Of a stretch of DNA of 64,000 nt, positions 16,636 through 24,651 are shown in pieces. The stretch's first letter is position 1. Every line of letters starts with the position of its first letter. The notes beneath the pieces are model-generated. The model ran no database searches. It was not told where the DNA came from and saw nothing but the letters and a program-made list of their open reading frames with translations. The position numbers and the translations under genes are program-made. This DNA is from Janthinobacterium sp051380735 (lineage in GTDB: Bacteria > Pseudomonadota > Gammaproteobacteria > Burkholderiales > Burkholderiaceae_D). The stretch lies in NCBI RefSeq assembly GCF_051380735.1, contig NZ_JBNYXQ010000008.1, positions 182,088 to 246,087 on the forward strand, in the 5' to 3' direction.

Positions 16636-17274
16636 ATGTTGAAACAAGCAATTTTTCAAGGCATTATCGAACGCGGCATGGTCGGCATCGTGCGCGCCGA
16701 CTCGCCCGAAGCGGCGGTACAGATTGCCGAGGCGTGCATCGCCGGCGGCGTGACGGCGCTGGAAGTGGCGTTCACCACCCCCGACACCCTGGGCGTGCTG
16801 CGCACCCTGCGCGAGCGCCACGGAAAGGACGTGCTACTGGGCGCGGGAACCGTGCTCGATCCGGAAACGGCGCGTGCGGCCATCCTGGCCGGCGCCCAGT
16901 TCATTATTTCGCCCAGCGTCAATGTCGACACCATCGCCGTCTGCCAGCGCTACCAGGTGCTGGCCATGCCGGGCGCCATGACGCCGACCGAAATCGTCAC
17001 GGCCGTGCAGGCTGGCGCCGATATCGTCAAGGTGTTCCCGGCAGAGATGTTCGGCCCCGCATATATCAAGGCCCTGCGCGCACCGCTGCCGCAAGTGCCA
17101 CTGATGCCGACCGGTGGTGTCACGGTGGAGAACCTCGGTGAGTGGTTTGCCAACGGCGCCGTCGCTGTCGGCATCGGCGGCAGCCTGAGTGGCCCCGGTG
17201 CCAAGGGCGATTATGCCGCCGTCACCAGCCGCGCGCGCGAGTTCGTGGCGCAGATGAAAGCCGTGCGCAAATAG
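16636..17274 (+). CDS. dgoA: 2-dehydro-3-deoxy-6-phosphogalactonate / phosphogluconate aldolase
   Basis: Class I aldolase of 212 residues splitting a 2-keto-3-deoxy-6-phospho-aldonate to pyruvate and glyceraldehyde 3-phosphate. Key residues are E43 (ALEVAFTTP) and the Schiff-base lysine K132 (DIVKVFPAEMFG); MPTGGVTVENLGEWFANGAVAVGIGG forms the phosphate-binding end. AGGAGT precedes ATG 16636; the open frame upstream is the tail of the lactonase region. Members of this family act on KDPG, KDPGal or both and cannot be told apart by eye. The neighbouring dgoK favours KDPGal. Confidence 0.85.
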   Translation: MLKQAIFQGIIERGMVGIVRADSPEAAVQIAEACIAGGVTALEVAFTTPDTLGVLRTLRERHGKDVLLGAGTVLDPETARAAILAGAQFIISPSVNVDTIAVCQRYQVLAMPGAMTPTEIVTAVQAGADIVKVFPAEMFGPAYIKALRAPLPQVPLMPTGGVTVENLGEWFANGAVAVGIGGSLSGPGAKGDYAAVTSRAREFVAQMKAVRK

Positions 17275-17353
17275 GTCTTCAGGCGGACAGCGGTACGGGC
17301 CTGAATCTGCTACGCTAGGCGGGCAATCTCGCACGCCTGCCCAAGTCCAGACC

Positions 17354-17776
17354 ATGTCCACTATCGCCCGCATCCTGCAAGACGCCCGTATTATCGCCAT
17401 CGTCGGCCTGTCCGACAAACCTGAACGCGCCAGCCACCAGGTGGCCGAATACCTGATAGGGCAGGGCTACCAGATCGTGCCCGTCAACCCGGCGCTGGCC
17501 GGCCAGCAAGTGCTGGGCCAGCGCGCCTTTGCCACGCTGACCGAGGCTGCCGCCTCTGTCGCGCCCAGGCGCATCGATATCGTCGATGTTTTCCGCAAAG
17601 CCGAAGATATCGTGCCGTTCGCGCAGGAAGCCGTCGCCATCAAGGCCGGCTGTTTGTGGCTGCAGCTCGATGTCGTCAACGAGGAAGCGGCGCAAATCGC
17701 GCGCGCGGCCGGCCTGGACGTGGTGATGGATCACTGTACAAAAATCGAGCACCGCAACGTGCAGGTGGCAGCATGA
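17354..17776 (+). CDS. CoA-binding domain protein (YccU-like)
   Basis: Small Rossmann-fold protein of 140 residues of the CoA_binding_2 family. It shows IVGLSDKPERASHQVAEYLIGQGYQIVPVNP, the nucleotide-binding turn, and ends with the conserved VMDHCTKIEH motif containing a near-invariant cysteine. Members bind CoA; their physiological role is poorly defined. The stop overlaps the PPK2 start by four bases, indicating co-translation. It begins 79 bp after the aldolase and may have its own promoter. Confidence 0.85.
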   Translation: MSTIARILQDARIIAIVGLSDKPERASHQVAEYLIGQGYQIVPVNPALAGQQVLGQRAFATLTEAAASVAPRRIDIVDVFRKAEDIVPFAQEAVAIKAGCLWLQLDVVNEEAAQIARAAGLDVVMDHCTKIEHRNVQVAA

Positions 17777-18615
17777 AGGCGCGCACGCAGTTCCGCGCCG
17801 GCAAAGGGTTTGACCTCGACGAGGACCGTGCCGGCAAGCGCCTGTTGGGCGCCGCCACCAAGGCCGCCAACAAGAAGCTGACCCATGCCCAGTGCAAGGC
17901 GCTGGACCGCGAGGAAACCGTGGCCCTGACGGCGCAGATCGCCGAGTGCCAGAGCATGCTGTATGCGCAGCACAAGCAGAAAGTGCTGCTGGTCCTGCAG
18001 GGCATGGATACTTCCGGCAAGGATGGCACAGTGAAAGCCATCTTCAGCAATATCAACCCGATGGGCATCCGCGCCGTGGCCTTCAAGGGGCCGACCGATA
18101 TCGAACTGGCGCACGATTACCTGTGGCGCGTGCACCAGCATGTGCCGGTGAAAGGCGAGATCGCGATTTTCAACCGCAGCCATTATGAAGACGTGCTGAT
18201 CACGCGCGTGCAGGACATGATAGACAAGGCTGAATGCCAGCGCCGCTACGCGCAGATCCGCGATTTCGAGCGCATGCTGAGCGAAACCGGCACCGTCATC
18301 CTGAAGATCTTTTTGCATATTTCCAAGGACGAGCAGCGCGGCCGCCTGCAGGAGCGCCTGGACGATCCCGACCGCCAGTGGAAGTTCGACCCCAACGATA
18401 TTGCGCAGCGCAAGAAATGGGACGCCTACCAGCGGGCCTATGAAACCGCGATACGCGAGACCGACGCCGACCACGCGCCCTGGTATGTGGTGCCGGCCAA
18501 TTCCAAAACCCAGCGCAACCTGGTGGTGGCGTCGCTGCTGCTGGAAACCCTGCAGTCGATGAAGCTCGGCTATCCCGCACCCGATCCGAAACTGTCTTCC
18601 TACAAGGTGGAGTAA
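17773..18615 (+). CDS. ppk2: PPK2-family polyphosphate kinase
   Basis: Polyphosphate:nucleotide phosphotransferase of 280 residues, using polyphosphate to phosphorylate AMP or ADP. It has Walker A GMDTSGKDG at residues 77-85 and the Walker B-like FNRSHYEDVLITRV at 133-146. The C-terminus WYVVPANSKTQRNLVVASLLLETL is family-typical. A single PPK2 domain of this length fits class I or III enzymes. Start is the ATG overlapping the CoA-binding protein stop. It ends only three bases from the stop of the convergent esterase gene, with no terminator between them. Confidence 0.9.
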   Translation: MKARTQFRAGKGFDLDEDRAGKRLLGAATKAANKKLTHAQCKALDREETVALTAQIAECQSMLYAQHKQKVLLVLQGMDTSGKDGTVKAIFSNINPMGIRAVAFKGPTDIELAHDYLWRVHQHVPVKGEIAIFNRSHYEDVLITRVQDMIDKAECQRRYAQIRDFERMLSETGTVILKIFLHISKDEQRGRLQERLDDPDRQWKFDPNDIAQRKKWDAYQRAYETAIRETDADHAPWYVVPANSKTQRNLVVASLLLETLQSMKLGYPAPDPKLSSYKVE

Positions 18616-18618
18616 AAA

Positions 18619-19722
18619 CTAGCGTGAGCCGCGGCGCGCGGCCAGGCGGTCGAGCATGTTTTTGACCGCCTCCATCTGCGTGCCGCTCTTGCGGTAAAAA
18701 CCCGGATCCAGCGGATTGATGCTGGTATAACCCCAGAAGTCCCAGCAGCCTTTCGGGTTGTATGGGTAGACCGGGCTCGGTTCCACCTGCGGATACAGCA
18801 CCACGATCCGGTTCGCGTCGGCCACCTGGTTGTAGCCGGTGCGCATATAAAACTGCTCGCCGATCGCCTGCGTGGTTTGCAGGCAGCCGTGGAACACCAC
18901 GTGCACGCGGCAGCTCTCGCTGTTGCAGGCGGCGGGAATATAGGCGTAGCCGGTATTGCCCATGCTGGAATACGAACTCCTGATAAAGCCGCGCTGGTTA
19001 AAGGCGATCAGCTTGCCGTTCAAGGTGGCCGACGGCGGCCGCAGGTCCGGGTACAGGTGCTGCAATATGTCGCGCGCTTGCATGAAGCCGCAGTTGTTGA
19101 TGAAAGGCGGCTCGGTAGCGTCGCAGGCGTTATCCCGCAGGCTGTCGGTGATGATGGCGTGGCCGGCCGCCACCGTGTCGGCAAAGCGGATATTGCCCGC
19201 CGGGGTGCCGGCCAGCTGGTAGAACCTGGCCACTTGTTCCACTACCGGCCGCGTCACGATCTGGTCTTTTGTACCGCTGAACAGATAAATGCGCTGGCGC
19301 TGCAGGTTGGCCGTGTCGTCGATCAGCTTGTCGCGCGCAAAGTCCTGCGCCGCGCGCAGCAGGCCGGCCGCGTCCGGTGGCGATATTTGCGCGTTAGCGG
19401 GGTTCATGCAGGTACTCAAGGCATTGTTCAGGTATGCGATAAACGGAAAGCGGCCCGGCTGGCTGGCGCAATAGTACGGCCCGCCGGCGACAATGCCGGC
19501 GCCGCTGACAGTGGCCGAAAAGGCGACGGCGAACTGCGCCGCCATAAAGCCGCCCGACGACAGGCCGGACACCGTCGTCTGGCGCAGGTCGACCTGCAGC
19601 GCGGGCAGGGCGCTGGCCTCGTCTCTGGTAACGGGGGGCTTTGGGCTGCCGACCACGGCATGGGCCTGCGAGGCGAGCAGCAGGCTGGCAGCGAGCACAA
19701 TAGTGGAGTGGAATCGGGACAT
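18619..19722 (-). CDS. Secreted PHB-depolymerase-like esterase
   Basis: Alpha/beta-hydrolase of 367 residues with a signal peptide ending near residue 22 (AHA then VV). The nucleophile elbow is GLSSG with S55, unusually near the N-terminus, followed by FMAAQFAVAFSATVSGAGIVAGGPYYCA. The oxyanion-type HGCLQT segment and GCWDFWGYTS near the C-terminus are typical of poly(3-hydroxybutyrate) depolymerase-like proteins. The many cysteines suggest disulfides outside the cytoplasm. The frame is open about 230 codons upstream, but ATG 19720-19722 with AAGGAA before it gives the signal peptide. It is divergent from the glutathione peroxidase gene. Substrate is inferred. Confidence 0.82.
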   Translation of the reverse strand: MSRFHSTIVLAASLLLASQAHAVVGSPKPPVTRDEASALPALQVDLRQTTVSGLSSGGFMAAQFAVAFSATVSGAGIVAGGPYYCASQPGRFPFIAYLNNALSTCMNPANAQISPPDAAGLLRAAQDFARDKLIDDTANLQRQRIYLFSGTKDQIVTRPVVEQVARFYQLAGTPAGNIRFADTVAAGHAIITDSLRDNACDATEPPFINNCGFMQARDILQHLYPDLRPPSATLNGKLIAFNQRGFIRSSYSSMGNTGYAYIPAACNSESCRVHVVFHGCLQTTQAIGEQFYMRTGYNQVADANRIVVLYPQVEPSPVYPYNPKGCWDFWGYTSINPLDPGFYRKSGTQMEAVKNMLDRLAARRGSR

Positions 19723-19905
19723 GGCGTTTCCTTGGTCTGGAAAGATTGAGCACAGGAAATAGCGAGCATAGGTAAAAAAACGCCGGGCAGGGCGGCGACT
19801 GCCTTGCCCTTGACGCCGCTCAAACCTGCGCGTCGCATCGGCAGCGTGCACGCTCGCGCAAGGATTGGCATAGAATGCTTTTTTATCTTTCATCATGGTG
19901 CCCGC

Positions 19906-20517
19906 ATGTCCAAGACTATTGCCAAGCTGTTCGCGTTGACCGCCCTGTGTGCGGGCCTGCCCGCTTTTGCCGCCCAACCCGCCGTTACTGCTACCATCGC
20001 TGCCGCCGCTGCCCCGGCCGCCGCTGCACCAGTGGCCTGCCCGGCCATTCTCAAGCAGACCTTCAACCGCCTGCAGGATGAAGCGCCGCAAAACCTGTGC
20101 CAGTACGCTGGCAAGGTGGTGCTGGTCGTCAATACCGCCAGCTATTGCGGCTTTACCAAGCAGTATGAAGGCCTGGAAGCGCTGTATGCCAAGTACGGCA
20201 GCAAGGGCCTGGTGGTGCTGGGCTTTCCGTCGAACGATTTCGGCAATCAGGAGCCGGGCAACAGCAAGGATATCGCCGACCTCTGCTACAACACCTACGG
20301 CGTGAAATTCCCCATGTTCGCCAAGTCGGTAGTCTCCGGTTCCACGCCAAACCCCTTGTATGCCGACCTGATCAAGCAGACCGGCAAGACACCGGCGTGG
20401 AACTTCCATAAATACCTGATCGACCGTAACGGCAAGGTGCTGGAAAGCTTCCCCAGCAAGGTGACGCCAGATGACAAGAAACTGGTCGGTGCGGTGGAAA
20501 AAGCGCTGGCGATGTAA
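19906..20517 (+). CDS. Exported glutathione peroxidase (cysteine type)
   Basis: Peroxide-reducing enzyme of 203 residues. It has the GPx signatures NTASYCGFTKQYEGLEAL with peroxidatic C81, GFPSNDFGNQEPG with the conserved glutamine, and WNFHKYLIDRNG with the conserved tryptophan and asparagine. A candidate resolving cysteine lies in DLCYNTYG, suggesting thioredoxin-like reduction. Unlike most bacterial GPx it starts with a signal peptide (cleavage near FAA then QP) and an Ala/Pro-rich linker of about 25 residues, so it should act in the periplasm. ATG 19906 is chosen because it begins the signal peptide. Confidence 0.87.
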   Translation: MSKTIAKLFALTALCAGLPAFAAQPAVTATIAAAAAPAAAAPVACPAILKQTFNRLQDEAPQNLCQYAGKVVLVVNTASYCGFTKQYEGLEALYAKYGSKGLVVLGFPSNDFGNQEPGNSKDIADLCYNTYGVKFPMFAKSVVSGSTPNPLYADLIKQTGKTPAWNFHKYLIDRNGKVLESFPSKVTPDDKKLVGAVEKALAM

Positions 20518-20569
20518 GGACGGCAGCAGCGTGCGTGCCAGCGGCGCCTGCTGGCGCGCATGGTCTGCC

Positions 20570-20908
20570 TTATGCGATCGATGCAGCGCCTTCTGTGGCT
20601 TCCCGGCGTGATCGCTTGAAAGCCTTCAGTTCTTTGGTTGCAAAAAGCTGGTTTCTGCCCATTTCACTTGATGCCTTGATCTTGCCGTCGCTGACATAAC
20701 GACGAAAGGTTGACATCGATACGCCCAGATACTCGGCCGCTTCGCGCGACGTAAACTCGTCTTGCGCCAAGTGGCCAAACACTTCCTCATGAGAGAAATT
20801 CTCGGCGTAGATGCTGGGTTCTGCCAGCAGTGCAAAAAATTTCGCCCGCTCGGCAGAAGGCAACTGGCGGAAATTCTTGAACACTATTTCTGCGGTAAAA
20901 AGACTCAT
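20570..20908 (-). CDS. Helix-turn-helix antitoxin (excisionase/MerR-like)
   Basis: A 112-residue DNA-binding protein. The middle has TSREAAEYLGVSMSTFRRYVSDGKIKAS, a helix-turn-helix of the excisionase type, and the N-terminus resembles antitoxin dimerisation regions. It lies directly downstream of a RelE/ParE-like toxin gene, eight bases after its stop. ATG 20906-20908 has GAGG ten bases upstream; an in-frame GTG at 20920 would overlap the toxin stop. Toxin-first order resembles HigBA-type systems. Likely autoregulates the pair. Confidence 0.75.
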   Translation of the reverse strand: MSLFTAEIVFKNFRQLPSAERAKFFALLAEPSIYAENFSHEEVFGHLAQDEFTSREAAEYLGVSMSTFRRYVSDGKIKASSEMGRNQLFATKELKAFKRSRREATEGAASIA

Positions 20909-20916
20909 TGTCGGCC

Positions 20917-21234
20917 TCACGATTTCAAATATTTTTTGAGGGCAGTGTAGAAATTCTCATGTACACCTACTTGGTAGAAATCAATAAATAATAGCTCGAT
21001 ATCTGCGCCATTTGCTTCCAATTGCTCAACCGTTGGAGGACGATAGGCAATCAAGTATTGCTGGCGATTTTGCACGAACTTATACACCCGGATTCCTTGC
21101 AGATCACCTGTCTTGGCTTCACCGATCGCAGGTGTGTTGCAAACCTCCTCGACCGCATCCTCAATCGCAAGTTGTAAAGGCTTGCGTTGCTTTTTAACAA
21201 ATGACACGAACAGTGGTTTGTAATTGGGCTTCAT
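20917..21234 (-). CDS. RelE/ParE-family toxin
   Basis: A 105-residue basic protein. The core LQGIRVYKFVQNRQQYLIAYRP matches the beta-sheet of RelE/ParE/HigB toxins, followed by an acidic segment and FIDFYQVGVHENFYTALKKYLKS. It would act as an mRNA interferase or gyrase poison; the subtype cannot be settled by eye. The gene is clearly AT-richer than its neighbours (several AAA/TTT runs and rare-looking codons), consistent with horizontal acquisition. It is the first gene of the pair with the antitoxin. Confidence 0.75.
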   Translation of the reverse strand: MKPNYKPLFVSFVKKQRKPLQLAIEDAVEEVCNTPAIGEAKTGDLQGIRVYKFVQNRQQYLIAYRPPTVEQLEANGADIELLFIDFYQVGVHENFYTALKKYLKS

Positions 21235-21322
21235 ATTGAGTTCTTATTGTCTCAAATATGAGTATATATGATGTCAGTTGCGACTGCAAATGAAGCAAAG
21301 ATGCTGTCCTTACCCGATGGCC

Positions 21323-23161
21323 TTAGACCAGCTGCGCCGGCATCGCCCCGCGCAGTGCATTGCATACAACGATTTGCTCTGCCATGCCCAGCATGGCGCG
21401 CGTGATCACGGTTTCCTGCGCATTCCATGCCGGGTCGGCCAGCATGGCCGCGCGCTGCACGCCGGGCAGCAGGCCGCAGGCCAGCGGCGGCGTATGCCAG
21501 CGCCCGTCCAGCCGCACGAACACATTGCTGCGCCCGCCCTCGGTCAGTTCATCTCGCTCATTGAAGAACAGCATGTCGAAGCAGCCCTGCGCTTCGGCTG
21601 CGCGCCAGGCGGCGTCGTAGCGGACGCGCACGCTGCTTTTATGGCGCAGGAACAGGTCGTTGCTCGCTGTCGCCTCGGGCGCCAGCATCACTTTGACGGT
21701 GGCGGGCAGGGGCGCCAGCGTGCCGCTCTGCACGCTGAACGCACCATCCTGACGCAGCGCCAGGCGCAGGCGGAAGGGAGTATCGTCAAGCCGCGCGGCA
21801 CAGGCGGCATGCAAGGTGGCCAACGCCGCGTTTTCATCCCAGGCAAAGCCGAAGTAGCGGGCCGATGCGCTCAGACGGGCCAGGTGGCGCGCCTGCTGGC
21901 GGCACCCATCGATGCGGCTGGCATGCAAAGTCTCGAACAGCTCGAAGTCGTTCGCCAGTCCCGTCAGGAAGCGCGCCTTGAGCTGGCATTCCGCGTATTC
22001 TTCGGCTGCCACGCTGTCATGCACGATGCCGGCGCCTACGCCAAGTTCACCCCGGCGCGTGCCGCTGGCAGGGTCAAGCGCCTGCAGCGCCAGGGTGCGG
22101 ATCGGCACCGACATGCAGAAGTCGCCCACCGCGCGCGCGCCGCCCGCTGTGGGCGGATCGAACCAGCCGATCGCACCGGTATACATCCCGCGTGGAGCCG
22201 GTTCCAGTTCGGCGATGATTTCCATGCTGCGCCGCTTGGGTGCGCCCGTGATCGAGCCGCACGGGTACAGCGCCTGGAAGATATCGGCCAGGGTGGCGTC
22301 CGTGCGCAGCGTTGCCTGCACGGTGGACGTCATCTGCAATACGCTGCTGTAGCGTTTTACTTCGAACAGGGCCGGTACCCGCACCGTGCCGGTTTGGGCG
22401 ATGCGGCCGATATCGTTGCGCAGCAGGTCAACGATCATCAGGTTTTCGGCGCGGTTTTTCGGGTCTTGCGACAATGCTTGCGCGCGGCGCTTGTTTTCTT
22501 CTTCCCGGTCCGCTGGCGCCGCCGGCGCCGTGCCTTTCATCGGCCGCGCCGTCAGCTCACCTTGCGCATGGCGCACGAACAGTTCGGGCGACAGCGACAG
22601 CAGGGTAGCGCCGTCGGGCAGCATCAGCAGCGCACCATACGGCACCGGCTGGCGCGCGCGCAGCCGCGCATACAGGGCGGCCGGTGCGCCAAACGCATCG
22701 AAGCGCAGCCGGTACGTGTAATTGATCTGGTAGGTGTCGCCGGCGGCGATATAGTCGTGGATGCGTGCCAGCGCCTGCCTGAACTGCTGCTGGTCGATAT
22801 TGGCCGCGATATTGGCGATGCCGGCCGGTGTAGCGCCTGCCGCTGCCTGGGTAGCGAGCCACTGCAGCACTTCCTCCTGCGTCAAGTGCTGGCAGTGCTC
22901 GAACAGCAGCACCTGCGCCAGCGGGGGAGCGGCGCCGGCCAACGCGCGCGCCGGCATCGCCAGCAAATGCACACCCAGTTCGTAGCTGCACGCCGTGACC
23001 GCGTACAGGCCGCGTTTTAAAGCCGCTTGCAGGCCGTCCAGCAGTGCCGGCCACTGCTCGCCCGCATCGCAGCGCAGCACGCCCGCCAGGCCCGTATAGA
23101 GGCGTGAGCCGGCGCCCGGGCTGGCGGCGTCGTCAAGCAGGGCATAGCAATCGGCGCGCAT
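21323..23161 (-). CDS. pabB: Aminodeoxychorismate synthase component I / 4-amino-4-deoxychorismate lyase fusion (PabB-PabC)
   Basis: Bifunctional folate-pathway enzyme of 612 residues. The N-terminal PabB part (about 1-370) turns chorismate into aminodeoxychorismate; it shows YQINYTYRLRF, RPMKGTAP, DLLRNDIGRIAQTGTV and PCGSITGAPKRRSMEII. The C-terminal PabC part (about 375-612) is a PLP lyase giving 4-aminobenzoate; it shows FETLHASRIDG, a lysine in FLRHKSSVRVRYD, FNERDELTEGGRSNVFVRLDG and PLACGLLPGVQRA. ATG 23161 is preferred because residues upstream do not match PabB. The fusion is common in Burkholderiales. It lies 19 bp downstream of slmA in the same direction. Confidence 0.92.
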   Translation of the reverse strand: MRADCYALLDDAASPGAGSRLYTGLAGVLRCDAGEQWPALLDGLQAALKRGLYAVTACSYELGVHLLAMPARALAGAAPPLAQVLLFEHCQHLTQEEVLQWLATQAAAGATPAGIANIAANIDQQQFRQALARIHDYIAAGDTYQINYTYRLRFDAFGAPAALYARLRARQPVPYGALLMLPDGATLLSLSPELFVRHAQGELTARPMKGTAPAAPADREEENKRRAQALSQDPKNRAENLMIVDLLRNDIGRIAQTGTVRVPALFEVKRYSSVLQMTSTVQATLRTDATLADIFQALYPCGSITGAPKRRSMEIIAELEPAPRGMYTGAIGWFDPPTAGGARAVGDFCMSVPIRTLALQALDPASGTRRGELGVGAGIVHDSVAAEEYAECQLKARFLTGLANDFELFETLHASRIDGCRQQARHLARLSASARYFGFAWDENAALATLHAACAARLDDTPFRLRLALRQDGAFSVQSGTLAPLPATVKVMLAPEATASNDLFLRHKSSVRVRYDAAWRAAEAQGCFDMLFFNERDELTEGGRSNVFVRLDGRWHTPPLACGLLPGVQRAAMLADPAWNAQETVITRAMLGMAEQIVVCNALRGAMPAQLV

Positions 23162-23180
23162 GGCGACAGCGGCGATGGAA

Positions 23181-23756
23181 TCAGCCCAGCAGCATGGCGA
23201 TTTGCAGCGCCGCTTCCTGGGACGGATTGATCTTGAAGCCGCTTTTTGCATAGCGGTGCCAGCGGCCGATAACGAAGCTGACCAGCAGCGTGGCGCGCGC
23301 CGCCACTTCGCTTTCCTTGCCATGGCCTTCCGAGACGGCCACGCGCAGGGCCTGCTTGAGCGCCAGTTCCACGCGGTCGTAGAACTGGTTCATGCGCACT
23401 TGCAGGCGCTCGTCTTCATTGACCAGTGCGTCGCCGATCAGCACGCGCGTCATGCCCGGATTGCTGATGGCGAAATTGAGCAGCATGCCGACCATGTCGC
23501 GCGTCTGCGACAGGCCGTCGCTGTGCTTTTCCGTGATCTGGTTGATCAGGCCGAAGACGCTCGACTCGATGAATTCGATTAGTCCTTCGAACATTTGCGC
23601 CTTGCTGGCGAAATGGCGGTAAAGCGCCGCTTCGGATACGGCCAGCCTGGCCGCCAGTGCGGCCGTGGTGATCTTTTCGCCTTTCGGCTGCTCCAGCATT
23701 GCGGCGAGGGCCTGAAGAATTTGTAGCCTGCGTTGGCCCGGCGGTGTGCTTGCCAT
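23181..23756 (-). CDS. slmA: Nucleoid occlusion factor SlmA (TetR family)
   Basis: TetR-type DNA-binding protein of 191 residues that blocks FtsZ assembly over the nucleoid. It has RLQILQALAAMLEQPKGEKITTAALAARLAVSEAALYRHFASKAQMFEGLIEFIE, closely matching SlmA. The start ATG 23754-23756 gives MASTPPGQRRLQ; an open frame upstream has no family similarity. The typical Burkholderiales order is argB, HAD phosphatase, slmA, which is kept here although a TraB/GumN gene and a tRNA lie between argB and the phosphatase. Confidence 0.92.
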   Translation of the reverse strand: MASTPPGQRRLQILQALAAMLEQPKGEKITTAALAARLAVSEAALYRHFASKAQMFEGLIEFIESSVFGLINQITEKHSDGLSQTRDMVGMLLNFAISNPGMTRVLIGDALVNEDERLQVRMNQFYDRVELALKQALRVAVSEGHGKESEVAARATLLVSFVIGRWHRYAKSGFKINPSQEAALQIAMLLG

Positions 23757-23857
23757 GTTTTCTCTTGTAGTTAAAAAAATGCTGCCTTGAGGAGACTTCG
23801 AAACCGCCGCTAGCGGCCCGCCACCGGGGATCATCCCGATGGCAGAGACGGTCCCCT

Positions 23858-24607
23858 TCAGCGCAGGCGGTGAAGGCGGCGTGCCAAATGCCGGACAGAT
23901 TTTACTTTGACATCGACGTAAGCGGGGCGATTTAACGCTTTTGGCAGCCGCGCCATGCCGATGGGATCGGCCATTTTCAGGTATTGCGTGACCCACGCCG
24001 TACGCAAACCGATCTTTTTGGCGCCCTTCAGATTGGCCAGCGTATCTTCAACCAAAATACAACGGCTGGGCTGGATGTGGTGTTTGCGCATCAACTTGCG
24101 CAGCATCAGGGTCGACGGTTTCGGACGCAGCTGGCGGTGCACATGCATCGCTTCGATTGCCACGTGATGGGTAAAATGCCGGCGCAGCCGCAAGTGGCGC
24201 ATCACGTCGCTCGAATAGCGCAGCGGCGCATTGGTCAGCAAGATCTTGCGCCCAGGCAGGCGCCGCAGCAAGGCGCCCAGTCCCCGTTCGGCGCTTATCA
24301 TCGACGGCAGGTCGGCAAAGGCATGCGTCTCGCTGAGAAAGTGCGCGGCCTGTACCTGGTGGTGCTTGACCATGCCCAGCAAAGTGGCGCCATAGCGGCG
24401 CCAGTAGGCCGCGCGCGCCGCATTGACGATGGCGTCGCCGGCCGGCGTCACACCATCGCCGAGCACGCGCGCAATATAGGTATTCATATTGGCCGTGATC
24501 AGCGGGAAGATGGCGTGCGAGGCGTTGTGCAGCGTGTTGTCGAGGTCGAACAGCCAGACCGGCGAGGAGCGATTAAGATGGAGCACGGGCACGAGAGTCT
24601 TCAGCAA
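23858..24607 (-). CDS. HAD-superfamily pyrimidine 5'-nucleotidase-like phosphatase
   Basis: HAD hydrolase of up to 249 residues. Motif I is WLFDLDNTLHNASH with D21 and D23, motif II ILLTNAP, and motif III/IV RPKPSTLMLRKLMRKH with CILVEDTLANLKGAKKIG. Related to the SDT1-like pyrimidine 5'-nucleotidases found beside slmA. The start is uncertain: there is no in-frame ATG before the catalytic motif, so TTG 24607, GTG 24592 or GTG 24586 must be used, none with a strong ribosome site. It is divergent from the TraB/GumN gene. Confidence 0.83.
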   Translation of the reverse strand: MLKTLVPVLHLNRSSPVWLFDLDNTLHNASHAIFPLITANMNTYIARVLGDGVTPAGDAIVNAARAAYWRRYGATLLGMVKHHQVQAAHFLSETHAFADLPSMISAERGLGALLRRLPGRKILLTNAPLRYSSDVMRHLRLRRHFTHHVAIEAMHVHRQLRPKPSTLMLRKLMRKHHIQPSRCILVEDTLANLKGAKKIGLRTAWVTQYLKMADPIGMARLPKALNRPAYVDVKVKSVRHLARRLHRLR

Positions 24608-24651
24608 TCAATATATAAAAATTAACGACGAAACCAACCATCAGGAAAACC

